Assembly: GCA_963824985.1 (NCBI GenBank)
Contig: CAWGRQ010000034.1
Coordinates: forward strand, 124,001 to 188,000
Reading direction: 5' to 3'
Source of the DNA: JAFNAG01 sp963824985
Lineage (GTDB): Bacteria; Acidobacteriota; UBA6911
DNA: 64,000 bases
Shown here: in pieces, positions 27,437 through 36,458 of the stretch
Numbering within the stretch: the stretch's first letter is position 1
How the letters are laid out: every line of letters starts with the position of its first letter
Notes under the pieces: model-generated
What the model saw: only the letters and a program-made list of their open reading frames with translations
Database searches by the model: none
Told to the model about the DNA's origin: nothing
Program-made: the position numbers and the translations under genes

Positions 27437-27797
27437 TTTTTATTTATGGGAGCGGATGTGAGCCTTTAGGCCTTGAGATGAGTTGGAATACTTGGACTTC
27501 GACCTCGAAGTCGTCCTGGACCAGCCAAATCTAATCAAGCAACTGTGCGGATAGGTTTTGGTTCCATAGCATCAACCCGGATGACCCGCAGGCTCTGGTC
27601 CACGTCGAAGTCCAGGTCGAGGTCCAACTCCAGCTGGACGATGAGGAGATGACTTACCTTAGCGCTCAAGGGTTGCAGCCTGCCCAACGTGAGGATTTCC
27701 GGCGACGCGAGTCAACAGACGAGTGTGACGAAAACAAGCAAGCTGGCCGCGCGCGATACGGAAGCATTGTTTTTACGCTGATATTTTGGAGAGAACC
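27437..27797. other. 361-bp leader region with an imperfect long palindrome
   Basis: 27488-27526 (GGACTTCGACCTCGAAGTCG and flanks) is imperfectly complementary to 27590-27628 (GGTCCACGTCGAAGTCCAGG and flanks), and both contain short TCGAAG/TCGAGG units. It lies upstream of the aromatic fusion gene. The ribosome site GGAGAG immediately before 27798 is clear. No gene is seen in this stretch. Confidence 0.45.
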
Positions 27798-29804
27798 ATG
27801 GAAGATCTTGAGAAAATCCGTCATGAGATCGACGACGTGGACGCACGCATCCTGGAGGCGCTTGCCGTCCGGCGCGAGCTGGCGAAACAGGTTATTCAAG
27901 CTAAGGATCACCAGGGCGGGCCGATCCGGGATGCTTTACGGGAAGAACGGCTGCTGGGAGACCTGATCGCCAGGGGGCGGGGTATTGGCCTGGACGCACA
28001 CCTCGTCACGCGTGTGTTTCACGAGATCATTGACGATTCCATTCGCTCCCAGCAGCTGCATCTGATGGACGGCGGCGTGCGGCCCGAATTGCGGCGCGTG
28101 GCTTTTCAGGGGATCGAGGGGGCCTTCAGCAACCTGGCCGGCCGCAAGTACTTTTCCGCCGACCTGGATCGGACGGCATTTGTCGGCCATGCGACTTTCG
28201 AACAGGTGGTGGGCGCCGTTGAGGACGGGAGTGTCGACTTTGGCATCCTGCCGGTGGAAAACACCACCGCGGGCAGCATCAATGAAGTGTATGACCTGTT
28301 GTCCTGCGCGCAGGTATCGATCGTCGGCGAAGAAGTGCTGCGCGTCGAACACTGCCTGCTGTCGGTCGGTGATGTGCCGCTTGGCGCCGTTCGCCGCATC
28401 CTGTCGCACCCGCAAGCGCTGGCGCAGTGCATGAAGTTTCTCGCCGGCCTGCCGGATTGCCGGGCGGAGTCCTATGCGGACACGGCCATGGCGGTTAAGA
28501 AAGTGAAGGAGGAGAACGATCCGACCCAGGCGGCCATTGCCAGCGAGGAAGCCGGCCGGCGCTACGGACTGACGGTGTTGCGCCGCAACGTGGAGGACCA
28601 GCCGAACAACTACACGCGTTTTCTGGTTTTGGCCACAAAGCCGGCGCCCGTGGACCTGCGGATTCCCTGTAAGACATCGCTTGTGATTGCCACCCCGCAC
28701 GAGGAAGGATCCTTATTGAAGGCGCTCAGCCTGTTGCACGATTACGGAATCAACCTGAGCAAGCTCGAGAGCCGTCCGATACCGGGCATGCCGTTCCAGT
28801 ACCTCTTCTACATCGATTTCGAGGGGAATGCTGCGGATGAGCGGATCCGGGAGGCGCTCGACAGGCTGCGCACCGTCACGACATCGCTGAAGGTCCTGGG
28901 GTGCTATCCGCGGGAGCACCGATCGAGGACTGCGCCCTCGATCCAAGCCCTGATTGAAGACGCACCCAAAACGGCGCCGCCGGCCACGCAGGCGGCGGCA
29001 CCGAAAGCAGCGGTGAGTTACCGGCTGGCCAGCCGCGAGAACAAGCCCCAGGATACGGTCATAGATGTGCGGGGAGTGAAGATCGGGGGAGCGGGATTGG
29101 TTATGATTGCGGGGCCCTGTGCGGTGGAGTCGCGCGAGCAGATTCATCTCTGTGCGCGGCACGTCAAGGAAAGCGGCGGCATGATCTTGCGCGGCGGCTG
29201 TTTCAAGCCGCGCACTTCGCCTTACAGCTTCCAGGGGATGGGCTTCGAAGGGCTCGAGCTTCTGGCGGAAGCCGGCCGGGAATACGATCTGCCGATCATT
29301 ACAGAGGTCCTGTCGCCGGCGGATGTCGAGGCCGTGGCGCGCCATGCCGACATCCTGCAGATCGGCGCCCGCAACATGCAGAACTTCAGCTTGTTGAATG
29401 AAGCCGGGCGCGCCAACCGCCCGGTGATGCTCAAGCGCGGCATGATGTCGACCCTGGACGAATTTCTGAATGCCGCCGAGTATATCCTGGACCGGGGCAA
29501 TCATCAGGTGATCCTGTGCGAGCGCGGCATTCGCACCTTTGAGACGGCCACGCGCAACACGCTGGATCTGGGGGCGATCCCCATTCTGAAGCGCCTGACG
29601 CATCTGCCGCTGCTTGTGGATCCATCCCACGCGGCCGGGCGCCGTGACTGGGTGATTCCCCTGGCGCTTGCCGCCCAGGCGGTCGGCGCGCACGGCCTTA
29701 TCGTGGAGATCCACCCGGAGCCGGAGAAAGCGCTGAGCGACGGCCCTCAGTCCCTGCGCTTCCCCGACTTCACCGATCTGATGCGCAGCCTGTACCACAG
29801 GTAG
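27798..29804 (+). CDS. trifunctional chorismate mutase / prephenate dehydratase / DAHP synthase
   Basis: A 668-residue fusion covering the entry and the Phe branch of aromatic synthesis. Residues 1-90 are an AroQ chorismate mutase (LEKIRHEIDDVDARILEAL, RRELAKQVIQAK). About 100-285 is prephenate dehydratase (GIEGAFSNLAGRKYF, GILPVENTTAGSINEVYDLL, and the TRF catalytic motif in NNYTRFLVL). About 290-375 is an ACT domain (NLSKLESRPIPGMPFQYLFY). A Pro/Ala linker follows. About 415-668 is a type I-beta DAHP synthase (MIAGPCAVESREQ, CFKPRTSPYSFQG, QIGARNMQNF, LLVDPSHAAGRRDWV). The start at 27798 follows GGAGAGAACC; the upstream TTG lies inside that site. A Phe-sensing ACT domain could control both ends of the pathway. 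Confidence 0.93.
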   Translation: MEDLEKIRHEIDDVDARILEALAVRRELAKQVIQAKDHQGGPIRDALREERLLGDLIARGRGIGLDAHLVTRVFHEIIDDSIRSQQLHLMDGGVRPELRRVAFQGIEGAFSNLAGRKYFSADLDRTAFVGHATFEQVVGAVEDGSVDFGILPVENTTAGSINEVYDLLSCAQVSIVGEEVLRVEHCLLSVGDVPLGAVRRILSHPQALAQCMKFLAGLPDCRAESYADTAMAVKKVKEENDPTQAAIASEEAGRRYGLTVLRRNVEDQPNNYTRFLVLATKPAPVDLRIPCKTSLVIATPHEEGSLLKALSLLHDYGINLSKLESRPIPGMPFQYLFYIDFEGNAADERIREALDRLRTVTTSLKVLGCYPREHRSRTAPSIQALIEDAPKTAPPATQAAAPKAAVSYRLASRENKPQDTVIDVRGVKIGGAGLVMIAGPCAVESREQIHLCARHVKESGGMILRGGCFKPRTSPYSFQGMGFEGLELLAEAGREYDLPIITEVLSPADVEAVARHADILQIGARNMQNFSLLNEAGRANRPVMLKRGMMSTLDEFLNAAEYILDRGNHQVILCERGIRTFETATRNTLDLGAIPILKRLTHLPLLVDPSHAAGRRDWVIPLALAAQAVGAHGLIVEIHPEPEKALSDGPQSLRFPDFTDLMRSLYHR

Positions 29805-29839
29805 GTACCGACGCTGCGGCCGGGGCAACATGCAACGCT

Positions 29840-30438
29840 TCATTCCATTAAATCGCATGCGGCTTTGATCGTCTCGTGTATGGTGTGCTTCCGCTCCCCT
29901 ATGCGCAGCCCGCATGCCGTCAGCGCCCGGGACTTCGGATGAATTGGTCTCATTCTGTCGGCAACCATACTTCTCTTCCAAAATCCGCACGTTGTCGAAA
30001 TAAACCTCCCGGCCTGGGTGGTTGCTGTGACTGGGCATAATCCGATACAGGTACGCCTCTCCAAAAGCGGGCTGGAAAGGATCTGAGCTGTACACGGTAT
30101 GCCCGTTCTCTCTCACTTTGAGAGACGATTTACCCAGCAGGATCGTGACTCGTTGCACTCCGATTTTGCGTCCCAGGCGATTGACTTCCGGCCACCCTCG
30201 CAATGATGCGGGTTCCGAGCGTCGTCCCCAGAATGGTCAGCCGTTGGCCCGGGAAACGGATCGCCAGATGTTCGACATGAGTGCCGGCAGCGCCCTCCAT
30301 ATCGCACCGGTACCATGCCGCGATCTCCGCTTCACGGGTTGACAGGACGCGGACCTCGAACCGGGCCCCCATCAGGACTCCGGCCATAACAGGCGCGGGA
30401 ACGAGGAGCAGGAACACCGTCAGAAACAAACGTTCCAT
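29840..30438 (-). pseudogene. secreted hypothetical protein, frameshifted relic
   Basis: Starts MERLFLTVFLLLVPAPVMAG, a signal peptide, then a beta-rich stretch to RIIARVAG. The sequence then continues sensibly in another frame (VQRVTILLGKSSLKVRENGHTVYSSDPFQPAFGEAYLYRIMPS ... REVYFDNVRIL), an ending typical of lectin/laminin-like sugar-binding domains. A shift near 30185-30200 separates the parts. The 3' end is unclear, and the frame beyond 29970 runs into the antisense of the aromatic fusion gene. Function unknown. Confidence 0.5.
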
Positions 30439-30596
30439 AGGAACGCCGATTGCGGTACCCAATCATCCTATGGGCCTTCCGTCCGGTCCAGCATTTTCGA
30501 GACAACACTTCTCAAGCGGGGTGGGTGATCGGGGCGCATGCCCTGCGCGCAGACCGGGTCCGGACGGATGGCATGGTCGCGCGGGCGCGCACGCCC

Positions 30597-33332
30597 TCAG
30601 ACGCCTGGAAACAGGAAAAGGCTCCTCCTGCGGATCCCCCCGGCTACAGAGGAAGCCACACAGGTCACATTGATCAGATATGTGACGAGCAGATAGATGC
30701 AGAGCTCACGGACCGTCAATTTCCGGAGCGAGCTTCCGAGATAAAGTGCGAGGAGGTATCCGAGCAGTCCTGCGCCGAGCACAATCGGCAGGACGGTCGG
30801 TCCCGCCCAGAGACTCACGAGAACAGCCGCCAGCCATACGTGCGCGACGGGAAAATAGGAGATGAAGAGGTGGATCGGAAACGGTACGCGCTCCAATTTG
30901 AGCACGCGCCTATAGCGGTGGACACGCGGGCGCGCCTCGGTCGAGAAGTACACTTCGCAGCGGTGCGTGGAAGCCTTCTGGAAGAACCGCCCCCCGTAAT
31001 AGCCGTATGAGTACCACTGCCTGATCAGGCGCCATAGGCCGGGCCGCGCCTCATGCGAGCAGACCGCGTCGTCGGCATAGAACATCTCCCACCCGGCCAC
31101 CGACGCGCGCCGGCACAGGTCGGCATCCTCTGCCGCGAATCGAAATTCCTCACCATAGAGACCGACCTGATCGAACACGCTCCGTCGCACCGACAGGTTG
31201 CAATTGGGAAAGAACGGACTCGGAAACCGGGAGCTGGGGCGTGGAAGGTAGCCCGCGTCGTAGTAGTCGGTCAATGTCGGGATCATCATGGGCTAGATCC
31301 TTGCCACAATTTCGCCATAGCGATAGGCCAGGTCGGTTCGCCCGCACCTGAGGTTTTCGATCCTGCCGCCGACCACACCGATGCGGGAATCGCGCAGGAA
31401 TGCGCTCTCGACGGCTGAGAGCCACTTCGCATGCACCACGGCGTCATCGTCGGTAAATGAGATGACGTCACCGCTCGCCGCCGCCACGCCTGCGTTCCTG
31501 GCCGCATTGACTCCGACTTCCGCTTCAAAGACATACCGCACCGGAAAGGGGGCCTGAAATCCGGCAACTGCCTGCCGGGTCTCGTCGCGCGAAGCATTGT
31601 CCACAACGATGAGCTCCTCGGGCGGCCTCTCCAGCGCCAGCATCGAGTTCAGGCATCTCATGAGCTGCATGCATCTGGAACGGGTGACCACGACCACGGA
31701 AATGCGCAGGCCTTGCGCATCCGGCACGGCATTCAGGGACGCCAGCTCTTCGCAAGAAGCGCCCCGGCAGGCCAGGTCAACCAGCACGGTCAGGAACGCC
31801 CTCGTCTTGTGGAAGAAGGCTTCGTCGAATGGGCGCCGGCCGCTGGTTAATGCGGCGAACTCCCCTTCAAGCCGGTCCAGAAACCGGCGGCTCAACGGCG
31901 TATTGCCTCTGAGCCAGGCCACGGCTGCGGATGCCGTATCGAGGATCCGGATCACGCCGGACGCCACGTCCCGGTGTGCGGCCAGGGTCTGAACGGCCGT
32001 GAAGATCAGTCTCAGATAGAGGTCGCGGTTCATCCGGGAGATCTCCGGGCTGCGCACCAGGTCGCTCATCTGCTCAAGGTACGCCGCCATTCGTGCCTCG
32101 ACGCGCGCCCGCAATGAATCGTCGGGTCCGTCGCTCCTGCTCACGGTCTCCCGGTGGAACAGATCATCCCCGCCGGCCGGGCTCATCCAGTGATCGAGCA
32201 GATCGCTGTACGCGGAGAAAAAGTACGGGCTGCCGTCGCCGATCATCAAGGGCCCATGACCGGCGAGTCTCTGTCTGGATGCGTCACGCAGTCTGTGAAT
32301 CTCCGCGAGCCTCAGCGGCCGGGGCGCGAGGACCAGCAGCGCCGGACGCGCGAAGAATACGCAGTCGAGCGGGCTGAGGGGCAGGCGTCGCCAGGGAACC
32401 ATAAGGAGGCGCGTGTCGGCCGGGCATCCGGATCGGATGTGGCGTGCCACACTCTCCAGCTCCTCCGGCACGGGGCCCGCGTCATCGGAGATCTCGCGCG
32501 GTACCCTGGGACCGGGCACAGGATGCTCCATGCACATCTGCTCAAGCGACAGCGCAATCAGGTGACGAATCAGGGCAAAAGTCTCCTCAGGGTCCGTCAC
32601 TCCTTTCCGAAAGCTCGTGTGTCTCTCCGCAAGCAGGCGGTCGATCACGCCGCGCTCAGGTTCTGCCAGATACTCCCGGACTTCCTGGAGAGCGTTCTCA
32701 CGCGCCTTCCCCGGCCATGCCGGCGCGCGAAGAATCAAGTGGATCGCGCTCAAATCGCCGGCAGCCTTGTACAGCAGGTAACGCTCCTGTGTCGGTGACA
32801 GTCCGCCACCGCCTGTGAGACAGATCGACTTTTCAAGCCAGTCTCTGAATTTCCACAGGAATGGCGGGTATGCTTCGGACCCTGCCGGGGATTGGATCCC
32901 CAGGGTGCCGATGATCGGCTTTCCCCACAAGAGACGATGCCGGTAAAAGCGTTCATCGAAGAGGAGGCGGATGAGCGGGTAGTGCGTGTAGTCCCGCGCA
33001 AAATCGTCCACGAAGTAGACGCCTTTCTCATCAGCCGGTCCGAGCATCGGGAAAACCCGTCGCAGGCGGGTGAAGCGATCCCGAATCTCCCCCAGGAGTA
33101 TTGCGTTGCGGCGGCCGCGGATAAAAATCTTGAAGTCGATGTCGCTCAGTCCCCAAATCCCGTGACCACGAGCCAGTGAACCGGAGAGGTAGATCGAGCA
33201 CACGCCCTCGAAGCGGCGCACGTATGAAACCGACACCCGGATGGCGAGGTGATAGATTTGCCGGTAGATCCAGTCGAAGGGGTGAAACTGCGTCCGAACG
33301 GCAAGCGCTATGAGTGTGGACTTTACCTTCAT
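30597..33332 (-). pseudogene. nucleotidyltransferase - glycosyltransferase 2 fusion with one in-frame amber stop
   Basis: One frame of 911 codons is interrupted only by TAG at 31293-31295. Residues about 45-90 hold a nucleotidyltransferase motif (IYLSGSLARGHGIWGLSDIDFKIF, with GS and DxD). A helical middle region of unknown type follows. From about 555 a GT2 domain reads ISVVVVTRSRCMQLMRCL, ELIVVDNASRDETR, GVNAARNAGVAA and VISFTDDDAVV (DDD metal motif). After the stop come FFPNCNLSVRRSVFDQVG and FAAEDADLCRRA of the same GT2 fold, then four or so membrane helices. Without readthrough the GT2 domain is split. The start at 33332 overlaps the upstream stop (ATGA). Confidence 0.7.
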
Positions 33333-33643
33333 TCCGATCGGCCGGATGGCGTGTCCTCCAGAAAGCCCACCAGCGTCGCATAATTCCGGGGGAGATCCCG
33401 GCCCATGACAAAAGAGAATACCCGCGACCGCCTCACCAGGTTCAGATTGTTACGTAATCTCGACCACAGGATGCCCCACTGTGCCAACAGCCCGCCGGGT
33501 CCCTGCTGCATGATGAACTCCATGCCCTGGTAAAGTCCTACGCCGATAACCGAGTTCATCATGCAGTGCCGGATCACCGAGCGTTTCGAAACAGGAACGA
33601 TGCGGGCCTGCCTCCCGGTCGAGCGCACGCCGAGCAGGATCAT
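33329..33643 (-). pseudogene. C-terminal fragment of an unknown protein cut by repeat R2
   Basis: Reads MILLGVRSTGRQARIVPVSK then SVIGVGLYQGMEFIMQQGPG, ending at a TGA that overlaps the start of the nucleotidyltransferase-GT2 gene. The frame runs into R2 copy 3 at 33668, so the 5' part of the gene is missing. I do not recognise the family. Overlap with the following gene suggests both were in one glycan-type operon. Confidence 0.5.
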
Positions 33644-33667
33644 GGCGGGCTCGACCTCAGCGGTGCT

Positions 33668-33866
33668 ATGGATAGGCGGAATAAGCTGCCTCATCCGCGG
33701 CGAGGCTTGTGGATCCGACCGGCGCCGCACACCGTACGTGTCCTTCCTCAGGTTCTGATATGAAGCAATATGTTGACTACGACGTTGGCACCTCAATTCG
33801 AGACGCATTATACACCGGAACCGCGCAACCGGATGCGCCTTTTGGCACACCCCTACCTTATTGCAG
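33668..33866. repeat. dispersed repeat R2, copy 3 (full)
   Basis: A 199-bp copy, nearly identical to copy 6. Both sides are gene fragments: the 5'-truncated minus-strand gene on the left and a plus-strand C-terminal fragment on the right. No target duplication is visible at the borders. Confidence 0.85.
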
Positions 33867-34019
33867 ATTACCGGCAAGGCGCCCATCACGGTGGCGGGGC
33901 CGGGCAGGATCAAAGCGCCGGGGAAAGCTTCCGCATTCTGGATTCATCCGGTCGGGGAAAAACTCCATTTGCACGTCGAAGACGTCACCGCGGCCGCCGA
34001 GTTTGTCTTGATGCGGTAA
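33867..34019 (+). pseudogene. C-terminal gene fragment after R2
   Basis: Immediately after the repeat the sequence reads ITGKAPITVAGPGRIKAPGK ... HLHVEDVTAAAEFVLMR and stops at TAA 34017-34019. It has no start of its own. The beta-rich pattern suits the end of a secreted enzyme or binding protein, but the family is not identifiable. Confidence 0.45.
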
Positions 34020-34340
34020 TGCTCCCCGAGCTGAGATGGCGTCGGACTATCCGCAGTGTCACGCACAATTCATTGTCAATCGGCTCCGCCCCGGCTGAAC
34101 CGGCTTTTCAATATGACTTTTCTTCCAATTCTCAGGGATGGCAATTCATGGGCTTAAATGATGGCAGTGGATGGACTGCTTTGAACAATTTCATGACAGC
34201 AAAAACCCCCTGGACCGGCATCGACGGCGATAATGGTGCGATCCTTCTGGGACAGGAAGGATTCGTAACTCAAAGTCCAACCGGCAACGCATGGGTACAA
34301 CGTGCGCGGCAGTCGCGCTGCCGAAATCTATGCCTGTGTA
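34020..34340 (+). pseudogene. possible lectin-like fragment
   Basis: Contains FQYDFSSNSQGWQFMGLNDG and TPWTGIDGDNGAILLGQ, a pattern like concanavalin-type carbohydrate-binding domains in secreted proteins (GW near the start, a DxDG-like loop). It ends early and has no clear ribosome site or signal peptide. It is probably a relic; weak evidence. Confidence 0.3.
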
Positions 34341-34484
34341 GATAAGAGTACGGGCGAAGAAGACCCACGGAATTACCGGAGGACGTGAGACTGATCCCGG
34401 GGTAAGATATTGGAATTGATGCGCTCCCAGGCCATAAAGCCTGGTGCGGCCGATTGGTCGGGAGGAGACAGGCAGGGAGATCCA

Positions 34485-34895
34485 ATGCGACCTGTGTTTC
34501 GAAGCATACTTGCGGTGGTTGCCGGATTTGTGGTGGCGAGCGCCGTCATGATGATCATGGAATCGTTCAATGGCCGCTTCCTGTATCCTGAGTTAGGGAA
34601 GATGGCTGAGGGAATGACGGACCGGGAATCGATCCGCCGCCTTCTCGCTGGCGCTCCGGCCGGCGCCTTCCTGGTTGTACTCCTCGGGTGGGCGATCGGA
34701 AGCCTCGCCGGCGGGTGGGTGGCCGGGCGGATCGGCCGCCGAGCGCCGATTCCCCATGGTTTGATTCTCGGCGGAATCTTGACGCTGGCCGGCATTGCCA
34801 ACAACCTGATGATTCCGCCTCCGCTCTGGTTCTGGTTCGCCAGTCTTCCAGTGTGCCTCCCGGCCGCATACCTGGGCGCCCGGCTCGCGCGGTAG
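34485..34895 (+). CDS. small membrane protein of unknown function
   Basis: A 136-residue protein with four predicted membrane helices (ILAVVAGFVVASAVMMIM; AFLVVLLGWAIGSLAGGWVAG; LILGGILTLAGIANNLMI; FWFASLPVCLPAAYLGA). Gly-rich helices resemble small integral-membrane proteins found scattered in many phyla. The start at 34485 follows AGGGAGA. No enzymatic motif. Intact. Confidence 0.7.
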   Translation: MRPVFRSILAVVAGFVVASAVMMIMESFNGRFLYPELGKMAEGMTDRESIRRLLAGAPAGAFLVVLLGWAIGSLAGGWVAGRIGRRAPIPHGLILGGILTLAGIANNLMIPPPLWFWFASLPVCLPAAYLGARLAR

Positions 34896-34985
34896 GGGCG
34901 AGGTACAGTCACCGGCATCACCCCTCACTTTTCACCTTACCTTCGGGCATCCGGCAAGGGGACACCGGTGCCTGTCCCTCGTCCC

Positions 34986-36059
34986 TCAGGGAGCCTGGCG
35001 ACCGCGCAGCTTCCGATGCACGCCTCCCATCACGTCGCCCGCGGGCAGGAACTTCTTGGGCACCTTCACGACCACCGTGTAGTTAGGATCGACAATCTGG
35101 GAAAGATCGGTTTCCGCGGTCTGCGAGACGAGTTCATAGGCGTCCTGCAGGTCCATCCGATGGATCGAAGCGATCCACCGCACCATGTCGTTGTAGGCGA
35201 TACGGGCGGCGTCTTCGAGGGGGCGGTAGCTTCCGGCCGACATGATCGCGTCATCGTCCTCGAAGCGCGGCCCTGACAGGCGGGCGTTCTTGACCAGGTC
35301 CACCTTCAGGATTACGTTCATTGCCGATTCGACCGCGGTGCCGATAATCTCGCCGGCCCCCTGCACAAGGTGCCCGTCGCCGAACGCCAGGAGAGCACCG
35401 GGCACGTTGACCGGCAGGTACACCGTTGTACCGGCGCGGACCACCCGGCTGTCCAGGTTACCACCGAAAGCCTCTGGGACCACAGTGCTGCGTACTTCTC
35501 CCGATGCTGGAGCAACGCCGATACAGCCCAGGAACGGCTGCATCGGGATGTCCACCGCGTGCCCGCCCTTTAGGGCCTGAAAGCGCACCGTCTTTTTGGA
35601 CTTGTCAACCCGGTAGAACCACACCCGCTCTTCCAGAGGCTCGTGCAGCATGGCCGTATAGGCAGTCGGCGTCAGGGCGCCGAATCCCGGGAAACTGCTG
35701 CTGACGGCATAGTCGCGTGCAGGCTCCAGCCCTACGATGTGCACGGCCAGGGCGTCTCCCGGCTCCGCCCCGTCGATGTGGAAGGGGCCGGTCTGCGGAT
35801 TGTCGTGCCCGGGCTGCTGGACCTTGGTGGGAATGTCAGTGGGCGATTTTACGGCGCCGTCGTAGCAATCCTCGGTCCAGGTGACCAGGGTGGTGCCGGG
35901 CTTCAGGTGCATCTTCGCCGGTTGCCCGCCAAAGGTATAGACCAGATCCTCGTGTTTGGGGACATAGGTCACGGTGCCCGGGGTTTGGGGGGTGAGGGCG
36001 GCCGCGGCGAATGACGGCGCCAGGGCGCAGAAGGTAAGCAGAACCGATTTCCATTTCAT
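34986..36059 (-). CDS. acetamidase/formamidase family protein, secreted
   Basis: A 357-residue protein of the FmdA/AmdA amidase family with an added signal peptide (WKSVLLTFCALAPSFAAAAL). Core motifs are FHIDGAEPGDALAVHIVGLEP, PFLGCIGVAPASGEVRSTVVP, FGGNLDSRVVRAGTTVYLPVNVPGALLAFGDGHLVQG and GSYRPLEDAARIAYNDMVRW. Cytoplasmic relatives release ammonia from formamide or acetamide. Export suggests a periplasmic substrate, which cannot be read from sequence. The start at 36059 follows GGAGGG. Intact and divergent from the S9 peptidase. Confidence 0.87.
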   Translation of the reverse strand: MKWKSVLLTFCALAPSFAAAALTPQTPGTVTYVPKHEDLVYTFGGQPAKMHLKPGTTLVTWTEDCYDGAVKSPTDIPTKVQQPGHDNPQTGPFHIDGAEPGDALAVHIVGLEPARDYAVSSSFPGFGALTPTAYTAMLHEPLEERVWFYRVDKSKKTVRFQALKGGHAVDIPMQPFLGCIGVAPASGEVRSTVVPEAFGGNLDSRVVRAGTTVYLPVNVPGALLAFGDGHLVQGAGEIIGTAVESAMNVILKVDLVKNARLSGPRFEDDDAIMSAGSYRPLEDAARIAYNDMVRWIASIHRMDLQDAYELVSQTAETDLSQIVDPNYTVVVKVPKKFLPAGDVMGGVHRKLRGRQAP

Positions 36060-36458
36060 GGCAATTCCCTCCGTGGGACCGATATGACCAGCCAATGGCT
36101 GCCATCCTATCACACGATGTTCCGGAAATGCCGTTTGGGGATATGAAAGGGAATCCGGTCAGAGAGGGCAAAAAACAATCGCTGTCTCCCGGGAACCCCC
36201 TGAGCTCAGGAAAGCATGATGTCGAAGGCGATGGTACGTTTGGGGACTGGCAAGGGGTGTCAAATGCCCGGCCGTTCTCACGGGCCGAGCCCGCTTTGGC
36301 GTTCGAGGTCACCGCTCCGCCGCGTCTGGCCATTGCTCCCTTCCACCCGGATTTTGATTCCTTGCCTCCCCGATTTTCCCTTGTGCTTCCGGATAGAAGT
36401 GCTTATAAGGAGGATAAGTTCGGAACGAGTCAACCCAACCCATCGATTCGGAGGAGTT
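36060..36458. promoter_or_regulatory. 399-bp divergent intergenic region
   Basis: Between the amidase (minus) and the S9 peptidase (plus), so both promoters should be here. The longer frame in front of the peptidase (from 36216) has no family resemblance and lacks a ribosome site. GAGGAG directly before 36459 marks the real start. No operator was recognised. Confidence 0.45.

Noticed and set aside
31293..31295. Genome-wide TAG reassignment
   Set aside because: The partial-length pattern is limited to single decayed genes, while intact conserved genes show no internal TAG.
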